From NCBI GenBank assembly GCA_018340805.1, contig JACMZG010001911.1, positions 34,455,603 through 34,519,602 of the forward strand: a DNA stretch of 64,000 bases, in the 5' to 3' direction. Positions 56,906-64,000 of the stretch are shown one piece after another (the first letter of the stretch is position 1; each line of letters opens with the position of its first letter). The notes under the pieces are model-generated. The model saw only the letters and a list, made by a program, of their open reading frames with translations. It was not told the origin of the DNA and ran no database searches. Origin of the DNA: Microvelia longipes. Its lineage: Eukaryota; Arthropoda; Insecta; Hemiptera; Veliidae. Made by a program: the position numbers and the translations under genes.

Positions 56906-57675
56906 AAATATTGAGCAAAATGGTCAAATGTTTTGCAAGAAGTTCGTGCTAACTTGTTAAATACGTACACCTTTACATTCTAACTTATTTTATAATGGGG
57001 TATTGCGTCAAGATTAAGAAGAAGATTCGCGTAATTAATAACATCCTCAAAATTAATCCACCACTTTTAGATAACCTTAAAGGCAAATTAAGTGTGCAGT
57101 AGAAATGTAAATTTAAAACTAAAATACGTTTTTTGAATGTGATGGAGCACAAGTGGAGTTATTCATACTAGGAAACGAAGAAAAGAATCTCTCAACAAAA
57201 CTATTTTTTTATTGGCAAAGCACTTTCAACCTAACATGAGGCCATCATTAGTGCCTATACAAATAAGTTATTAAAAATTAAAACAAATTACATCGGGAAT
57301 GCTAAATAAAAAAAAATAACAAGGAAACACAAACAAGCACCAATAATAAAACAAATCCGCGGAAATAATATAATAAAAAATAAATAAAAAATAATAGTAA
57401 AGCTAACAAAAATAAATAAATACAATAAAATGTATAATAACAAATTATGAGCCAAGTATATAATATAAATGCAGCAAATAAAATAAATTACCAAAAAAAT
57501 AAGGACAAATAGAAATACATAAAAATACGAAAAATAGAAACACATAAAACTATTTTCTTTTCCAAGATGGTAATAGCTCGGAGAGTCGAGTAAGACTAAT
57601 TGGTTGAGGGGGTGGCACTTGAAGTAGAGCGCGCAGAAGTGGCGAGCTATATTTTCTCATGTTAAGGTTCAAGTC
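56906..57675. other. A+T-rich stretch with one structured motif
   Basis: The minus strand at about 57262-57212 reads CACTAATGATGGCCTCATGT, then TAGGTTGAAAGTGCTTTGCC, a CTAATGA...GAAAG arrangement of the kind found in hammerhead-like or snap-back motifs of some retroelements. The minus frame 57288-57545 is rich in Phe, Tyr and Ile and is probably chance. Confidence 0.3.
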
Positions 57676-57905
57676 ACCCACATTACTCTGGCTCAACATC
57701 CATGGAGTCACAAAATGGATACTTTCCCTCTGTTATATATCGCCTTCTCACTCAGCCGCTTGATAAAGAAGCTTATAATAAAGAACTTTTAACCATAAAA
57801 TTAATTGCAAATAACAATGGTTACTATGTTTCTATGGTTGACAAGATAATCGCTAAAAAAAAACATAAGTTACTTTTGAGAGCTATGGGTGAGGACAGGA
57901 GATAG
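57676..57905 (+). pseudogene. Penelope-like (or related) reverse transcriptase scrap
   Basis: Two overlapping frames read THITLAQHPWSHKM (57676 onward) and, after a shift near 57720, YFPSVIYRLLTQPLDKEAYN, KELLTIKLIANNNGYYVSM and VDKIIAKKKHK. This matches a block downstream of the RT active site in retroelements annotated as Penelope-like: HP-x(2)-HK, then R-L-(L)-x(2)-PL, EL-x(2)-IK-x-IA-x-NGY, and (I/V)D-x-II-x-KK. No active site, GIY-YIG domain or element ends are visible. Isolated and inactive; the assignment to Penelope-like elements is from memory of the motif. Confidence 0.5.
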
Positions 57906-58159
57906 CTATATAACTTAGGACAGGAGATATTTCGTCAATAACTTAAAAACTAAAGTTAATAGCTATGGACATTTATTGTACCCATAACTAATGAATAAGT
58001 TGCCAGAACTCATTTATTGTGTGTTTGTTATCTGACAATATGTTGAACGTCGAAATTCAGCATAAGCATTACAATTTATTGGCGATTAAAATTTTAAAAT
58101 GTTACAGTCAATATTTGCAATTCACCTTTTATAGTTATAAATTTTTTGTCAAACGTCTA

Positions 58160-58440
58160 AATTTTTAAATTGTTTTAATGATTCAGCAAAAGAGGTCTGA
58201 AATTTTTCATCTCCTGGACGGCAAAACTAGACCCTAAAGTCTGATTTTTGAGCCAAGTTTTAACTCTCTAGCATAAACACACCAGGAGTTATTCGAGACA
58301 GAGACTCACAGGTAGATGAAACCACTCAAAACGTTATGAAAAAGCCTGAAACGGATAATTATGAAAACACCTCGGTTTCAGATGCATTGGAAGAACATAA
58401 CACTTTTCCAAATACCTACGGTAGTAGGTGATGAAAAGTA
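58160..58440 (+). repeat. diverged family A right half
   Basis: Reads TTCATCTCCTGGACGGCAAA, AAAGTCTGATTTTTGAGCC, AAGTTTTAACTCTCTAGCAT, AACCACTCAAAACGTTATGA, CTGAAACGGATAATTATG and ATACCTACGGTAGTAGGTGA, ending ATGAAAAGTA. The best-preserved member of the older subfamily; it lacks the (CA)n tract. Confidence 0.65.
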
Positions 58441-59149
58441 AAAATTATTTTAATTTAAAAATGATAAATAAATCGAGTTAAACTAGGTATAAGAAATATC
58501 TCGCGTATAAAGATAATTACTATAAAATTTGAATGTAGGAATATTATCAGATATCTGAATTTAACTGATATATATATATATATAGTTGTTACAAGTAGGA
58601 GCTCTAATTTAAAATTAGTATTAACCCTGTTTTAATATGTAGGAGAGGAAGATAATTCCAGGGGATAAGTTTAATATCCGTTGGGTGGATGGGATTGTCT
58701 GTACAAGTCGTTGCCAACCCGAGTAGTTCAGTTTAGAGTTCTCCGTTTCCAATCCAATATTCTTGGCAAGAATACAAAGTTTTAAAGGACTCAAAAGAGA
58801 CCGTAAGACTTTTGGAGGTTGAGTTAACAAAGCTTATATTCTCTTTAACTTTTAGCGGTCAATATCATTTCAAAATTTTAACAAGAAGTTTCTTAGTTTA
58901 AGTTACTTTTAGCTGACTTTTCAGGTTTATTAAATTATTAGTTTCTGCTCACTCTATACTTCTCATAATAAAACTTTATCTCGGTTTACTTCTTGACTAT
59001 TTATTTATTATCAATTTTGGTAAGAGTGATGATAAAATGTAAATAACTTTATCCATGACCATTTGATAACCACTTCTACCCCCACCATGCCACGCCACCT
59101 ATACAATTAGCAAATGTTTTCAAAAGAAATCCACTAAAAACTAGGCTGC
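58441..59149. other. spacer with a short (TA)n tract
   Basis: TATATATATATATATATA lies at about 58568-58584. A minus frame (58621-58830) shows no domain. Confidence 0.4.
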
Positions 59150-59255
59150 CAATTAATAGTAGTAGTGCTAATAGGGTAGAGGCAAAGCCAGGCAAATAGA
59201 CCACGTAGTTGGGCCCTTCTTGCCAGGCCCAATTTCTTGACCTACACCAACTCAA
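59150..59255 (-). repeat. segment shared with the far end of the SINE at 903-1435
   Basis: Plus-strand reading gives GCAAAGCCAGGCAAATAGAC, CACGTAGTTGGGCCC and TTCTTGCCAGGC. The stretch at 940-985 gives CCAGGCAAGTAGGCCACGTT, then GTTGGACCC. The similarity covers about 60 bp. A minus-strand frame of 118 codons (59076-59432) runs through it; being partly repeat, it is unlikely to be a host gene. Confidence 0.5.
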
Positions 59256-59454
59256 CCAAAAGTCTCTTAGAAAGGTTGATATACTGAAGGATATTTCTTC
59301 AACTAAGAGAAGAAAGCTCCTCTTTATACAATAGGCCACTGCCAAATACGTGGGCAAGAAGAGAAGTATAGGCCTCACACAGCAAGTAAAAAGCTTTCTT
59401 TTCATAGTGCTCACACTTAAAATAGTAGGCATCTATGATTACACCTAAAGTATT

Positions 59455-59630
59455 AAGATGTTATACTTCTTAAACATCTTCGGCACATGACTTCGCCACA
59501 AGGAGTCCGAAGTCATAACACTCTATGGATCACTATGTGATTTTGAAATCGAGTGTAGCGAAACTGAATTAATACTACGTACGAGTGTAATGTTGTAAGG
59601 AAAAGTACCGAGGTACTCCTTAGACAATTT
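59455..59630 (-). repeat. family A2, minus strand
   Basis: Plus-strand reading gives AGGAGTCCGAAGTCATAACA, TCGAGTGTAGCGAAACTGAA, TTAATACTACGTACGAGTG, TGTTGTAAGGAAAAGTACCG and AGGTACTCC. It parallels 11890-12165 (GAGGAAAATTAACGAGGAAC end). Confidence 0.55.
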
Positions 59631-62532
59631 TATTTATACCAAAACAAGATGAGTTCAAACGCAAACAAAGTCAGCTTCTTTAACATGGTTTCCTCGGATA
59701 TCCATCTAGAAGTTTCCAGGTCCCACTTAAATAAAAAAAATAGAAACTGCCGTAAAAACGTATTTCTATGGTTAGGAAGATTTTTTGGGAACTTGAGTAA
59801 AGTATCGAAAGAGAAATAGCTATTAATTTAAAAAAAATAAATTCAACTTTTTAACAGGAGGGAGAAGCAATGCATAAGCAAAAACTTAACACCTTATTGC
59901 ATTGGCAATAAGAGTATGCGGATGTTCAAATTTCTTGATAACACACTTACGCAGAATGATCAACACTCACAATACAATGTTCTGCATGCAGGTGTATCAA
60001 AGGAGTCAACAAATTATCTACCACAAGTCTTTTCCATTATCTCGAACCATTCAGTGTTAAATCAATGTTGAGTCTATGTGAGCTCTCAGTTAATGGTAGA
60101 TATATAAGTTTATTGTCAAAATAAAAACATTAATAGGGTTGAAAATAGTATCAAGATGTTCAGGAAGTATAAAAGATTAAGGAATATGTAATGGCAGGAA
60201 GTAATAATACGCCAATGATGCCTCCGAATAAGAAAATAGTCATTTACGAATGACACTAGTCATAAAAAAGAATACTAAACCTAAACATATTAAAAGAAAA
60301 TAGTCTTGATTTTTTTTTGTTTCCATTTGTTACTGAGCATAAGAAACAGAGATATTTTTTGTTGCTTTCCCATGAGAATTTAAAAATAATGCATTTTAAG
60401 TTGGAAATTAGATAAGCATCCAGAGAGAAAAAAGAAAGATAAAATATGTGAAGATAATTTGAGATAAGGTTGTTTCTTGCACAGCATGGCTCAAGAAGTT
60501 TTACAAGAAGGAAGTGCTTAATATCACGAGAAGTAGGCCACTCAGGAAAATCTACACTAGAATACGCAGATATGCACACCAAGGCAGTGAGTAACATGGG
60601 GAAGCAACCACACACCGCACCATATACAGCTGACGAGAGACTTCTGGCACCACGCCGAGCCGCGTCAAAACAATTCTATATCTTCCTTACTCACTCTAAA
60701 CACTATTAACTCTTTCTATCTCGCTTACGACAGGATAAAATATTAGGATACTGATAGGATAAAAGAGTGGAGGGGGAGGAGAATATTTGGAACCCATTTC
60801 GATTTCAAACCCAGATTCTTTTCCATGATAACTTTGGATTATACCAAGTTTTTATAGCCCTTATGCTACAGTTGAATTCAATAATAATCAGATTCCTGTG
60901 TTAAGGGCGGGCAGAAAAACGTTACTAGAAAAAAAGGGTTAAAAGAGCAACAGAACACAAAACCTATCTGCGAGAAACCTTTTTTCACAACCCAAGCCAT
61001 GAAAAAAGTTGCTTGTTATGCAGGATATATACTATATACCCTACAGGTCAAAATTTTACGTTCGTAAAAACAGTTTTCCCTATCTCGACACGTGTTTAGT
61101 AAACCAGTAGCAACGACGAAATCAAAAATTAATAAAACAGTCGGATAGAGGACCTTCATCCTCTAAAAAACAGAAATAATTCATGACAGCACGCTTCCAC
61201 AACCTTACCTTCTTGAAACCCATTTTCTCTCTCTTGTTCTCTGTAATTTACAGCGAGAGGACACACACACACACACAAAACTTGAAAATTTTGCTGCAAA
61301 ATTAAATTGGGGTAACATAATTGGATAGGAGAATTATAGTGGGGAGTCATTGGAGTGAAATAATGACGAGACCACCTCATTCATTATTCATTGAATGAAT
61401 TAATTTCTCTCCTAATATAATAGAATAATAAGTCAACTTGACTCCACTCCACTCCTCTCGAGGTTTTTTATTCTTCTCTTTTTCTATCTTTACTTTTAAT
61501 ATTTACTGTTTGTTTAATAAAAATTATAACGATAAATGCCTTGATTTATTCTGCAACCTTTAACAGGGACAATTTCTACATAATGAGAAGAAGGTACTCA
61601 TGACCATGCTTGTAGATACAATTTCGAAGTGATTATTATTAGTGTAATACAAATAAATAAATAACCCCACTTATACTACTTAAACCAGTCGAAAACGATG
61701 AAAGACCTACATTAACATTTAAATGGACCTACGAGTTCTCGCTCTCCAATAGACCTATTTAACATTTTAAATGTTAAGTTTTAAATTAAGTCCTAAGATT
61801 ACATTAATCCCTTCTTATCGGTTCATTGATCTATTCATTCTAGTGAAACATAGTGAAAGATATAACACCTCTAAAACAGTTCATATATCTTCTAGTCATT
61901 ATCACTCCAAAATAAACCACACCCCGCAAGCACTAATTAAATTATTTTTTCTATATTAACAAAAAATGCAAGTATACGATTAAAAAACTTATTAGGAATT
62001 TTAAGGGTAAAGATAAGATATAAACAAACTGCCCAACATATTTATACTAAATATATTTAAGTTTACACTATAAACATGATATTTATATTCTATAAGTAAA
62101 TTTTAAATTAAATTTGGAAATATTAACAAATTATATACATACTCCGTTGCATGACACAAAGCTTCTTTGCTTTTTCCATTTACATATTATGCCTTATGAA
62201 AATTTTACTTAAAACAAAAATAAATAGTCATAAGTATATTAAAAGAGTATTGCTTATTTATGATATAATAAAGAAATAATATGCAATAAGTAGTTCACGC
62301 AAACAATCGATCACAAATATGCCATTTTAAAACTTCATGTAACGTGGGATGTTCAATGAGTTCCACTCGGTCTCGTAGAGCACTTGGCAAAAATTTAGTT
62401 GCAGAACATTAAAACGATACGTTTTGCTAAAGCAGCCATTAATAATCTTGTCGTCTAGTTTAAAATTTATTAAAAGTTTTCTCGATATGAAGTTAAACCT
62501 TAAACACATTTTTGTTTTCCTTATTTATACCG
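59631..62532. other. about 2.9 kb with no recognised gene or repeat
   Basis: The stretch 60470-60720 is less A+T rich. It holds overlapping frames on both strands (60470-60709 plus, 79 codons; 60256-60615 minus, 119 codons) with no recognised domain. A (CA)n tract lies at about 61261-61278 inside a minus frame. 61771-61959 (plus) and 62327-62509 (minus) are likewise unassigned. Confidence 0.35.
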
Positions 62533-62567
62533 TTAGTATGTAGTAAGTAAGTGTAAGTAAGTAAGTA
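62533..62567. repeat. (AAGT)n microsatellite
   Basis: GTAGTAAGTAAGTGTAAGTA and further AAGT units, directly before a family A right end. Confidence 0.85.
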
Positions 62568-62740
62568 TTTTGTTTACAAAAAAAATGACACCGGGATGTC
62601 ACCAAAATGATCCGTTTCAGGTGTTTTTAAGACCTCCTAAGAGGTTTTTCAAAACGGTGTCTGTCGGTTTGTGTGTGTTAAACTTAAAAATCAACTAAAA
62701 ACTTATCTTATGTCTAGTTGTGCTATTCAATAAATAATGG
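62568..62740 (-). repeat. family A right part, minus strand, interrupted
   Basis: Plus-strand reading gives ATGATCCGTTTCAGGTGTTT, TTAAGACCTCCTAAGAGGTT, GTGTCTGTCGGTTTGTGTGT and TATGTCTAGTTGTGCTATTC. After AATAAATAATGG the family sequence breaks off and resumes at about 63035. Confidence 0.75.
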
Positions 62741-63034
62741 TGGGTAAAGGTAAAAAATAAAGGAAAATTAACCTGCTTGATGTGATGAATGATGAATGGT
62801 GAATGAGGACCGTATGATTGCGATTTAATAAAGCGGTAGAGCATGTAAAAAAAATGATTGATTAAATGGCGTATATAGCGTGTGTACATCCGATACGGAA
62901 CTGACTCGGAAAAATTAATGCGTACCGCGGCAGGTTCTCCCACTCCAAACATGAAGGGTTGAAGAAAAAGGAAATATAAGGAAGGGATAACCATTTTGGA
63001 TCCAAATTTAAAAATTAAAAGAGACAAAATCGTC
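62741..63034. mobile_element. unidentified insertion of about 290 bp inside family A
   Basis: Not present in any other family A copy at this position. It contains CGATACGGAACTGACTCGG, GCGTACCGCGGCAGGTTCTC and ACCATTTTGGATCCAAATTT. Flanks read CAATAAATAATGG on the left and CCAAATAATTTTG on the right, so a short AATAAT-like target duplication is possible. Most of it is spanned by a minus frame (62695-63027, 110 codons) that I do not recognise. Confidence 0.55.
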
Positions 63035-63430
63035 CAAATAATTTTGTATATGACGTCATTAACCCGCTATAATGACTCAGCGAAATTTATAAAGCAAAGA
63101 AAACTTTGTCGGTACCTTTAAGATTTGGCACGCTTATAGTTATATATAAGACCAACGTATGTGCCAAGTTTAGTTGCATTATCAGCATTAGTTTTTACAA
63201 GCGTATCCTTTTACGCAATATATAAGTATACTAAGTTTCGTTGCAAAACGGCAAGTATATCTATTGTTTTTGTGTGATCATAAAAAGCAGAATCAAGCGA
63301 GTCAGTGCCTGGATAAGTGACCGCTGCAAATAAAATTAATGTAATTACTATCTTATATCGAGCGAAGCAGATCCGAAGACGTGTAAGTATAAAGTTAAAA
63401 TAGGGTAAAATCAAATATACATTTCCCCTA
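63035..63430 (-). repeat. family A left and middle part, minus strand, interrupted copy
   Basis: Resumes with TATGACGTCATTAACCCGCT, then ATAATGACTCAGCGAAATTT, AGATTTGGCACGC, ATGTGCCAAGTTTAGTTGCA, TATCAGCATTAGTTTTTACA, TTTTTGTGTGATCATAAAAA and ATATCGAGCGAAGCAGATCC. The extreme left end is missing. Confidence 0.75.
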
Positions 63431-64000
63431 CTAGGCAAACCTTTAAGGAAATATATTCAATTTGTAGGCTCACAAACACTGATTTTACACGTCCGCCATT
63501 TTGATTCGCTCAAGCGAGGTTCTTGAATATATTTTGTTAATAAAGAGATTTTGCATTATATACCAATTAAATTACAGGTATATGTGATACTACGAATTAA
63601 CGGCCTTCAAAGAACGCTAGTAACAAAAATTAGTACAGACACGCTTTCTAATGATGATTGAAGAGTGAAACAGCTTACATTAAATAAAGTGGCAACAATT
63701 GACTCTTTTACAGTAGTGCCAACAATTTCTAGTTAGAAAATTCTGAAATTAAGGCTGCAGAAAAGAAAAAGTTGAATTATAAGGAAAAAATGAGCATTAT
63801 ATATATTTTAAAAGCTAATTTTAGTCATGCGTGATAAATTGAATTTATCAATTTATTAATGATCCGTTACATTTATTTATTGACATTTAAATGTTAACAT
63901 ATCATAAAGCTCCTAGCATGCAGAGCAATTACTTCGTACACACGCGGGGTTTGGAAGGAGGTTTAACTCCTTGTTCGACCGCCTTGGGGTTGATCCCACT
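63431..64000. other. spacer; possible tRNA-like sequence at the window edge
   Basis: Nothing recognised up to 63930. The last 60 bases (GGTTTAACTCCTTGTTCGAC, CTTGGGGTTGATCCCACT) have a B-box-like GGTTGATCCC and could be the start of another SINE cut by the window end. Confidence 0.3.

Noticed and set aside
57288..57545. 85-codon hydrophobic minus-strand frame as a membrane protein
   Set aside because: It is the complement of an AAATAAATAAA-rich stretch; Phe, Tyr and Ile runs follow from the base composition.
59076..59432. 118-codon minus-strand frame as a membrane protein
   Set aside because: Part of it (about 59190-59235) is repeat sequence shared with the SINE at 903-1435. Hydrophobic runs are expected from this composition.
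60256..60709. Overlapping frames on both strands in a less A+T-rich stretch as a gene
   Set aside because: No domain on either strand, and the two overlap; without transcript data neither can be preferred.

Overview
This window looks like non-genic, repeat-rich nuclear DNA from an animal, most likely an insect or other arthropod. It is strongly A+T rich, has no operon-like gene packing, and is full of decayed eukaryotic retrotransposons, tRNA-derived SINEs, foldback elements, minisatellites and (TA)n/(CA)n microsatellites. The species assignment is inference from the element mix (LINE with a PHD-finger ORF1, insect-type Crypton recombinase remnant, tRNA-SINEs). I found no convincing host protein-coding gene. 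Almost every short open frame is a chance frame in A+T-rich DNA or runs through a repeat. A gap of 904 Ns lies at 28440-29343.

Layout. 1-4.1 kb: a roughly 530-bp SINE-like insertion with a perfect 13-bp target-site duplication, then two foldback/TIR elements with related ends. 4.1-8.9 kb: a near-complete 4-kb LINE (CR1/Daphne-like) with a PHD-finger ORF1 and an endonuclease-reverse transcriptase ORF2, both broken, inserted inside a copy of the commonest local repeat (called family A here). 11-17 kb: a 37-bp tandem array, family A fragments and an RNase H scrap. 18.9-21.2 kb: two large inverted repeats side by side, an old diverged one and a 287-bp-arm one whose arms are identical base for base. 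21.2-22.1 kb: tandem tRNA-like modules, a (TA)n tract and a SINE-like piece. 27-31.7 kb: a minus-strand reverse transcriptase fossil, the N gap, and a Crypton-type tyrosine recombinase fossil between inverted repeats. 33.5-34 kb: a possible solo LTR. 39.5-49.7 kb: the densest cluster of family A, including two full copies abutting head to tail. 49.7-50.8 kb: a 38-bp minisatellite with higher-order structure. 52-64 kb: a second LINE 3' fossil, a second SINE, a Penelope-like RT scrap and more family A copies, one split by an unidentified insertion.

Family A (my label) is a dispersed, non-coding repeat of about 0.7-0.8 kb. Its left end begins near GGGTACGGGGTACCTCGG and repeats the phrase TTCGGACTCGCTTCGCTCGT. 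Its middle carries CCGCGTTTTATGATTTTTCG and often TGACGTCAT. Its right part carries a (CA)n tract followed by ACATACAGACAG, then GAAACGGATAATTC, and it ends in CTACGGTATAAAT(A/G)AGGAAAAGT. A variant with the same left-end phrase but a different body is called A2. The parts do not work together as a pathway. The window is best read as layers of mobile-element insertion, local amplification and decay. All identifications rest on reading by eye, with no database search.
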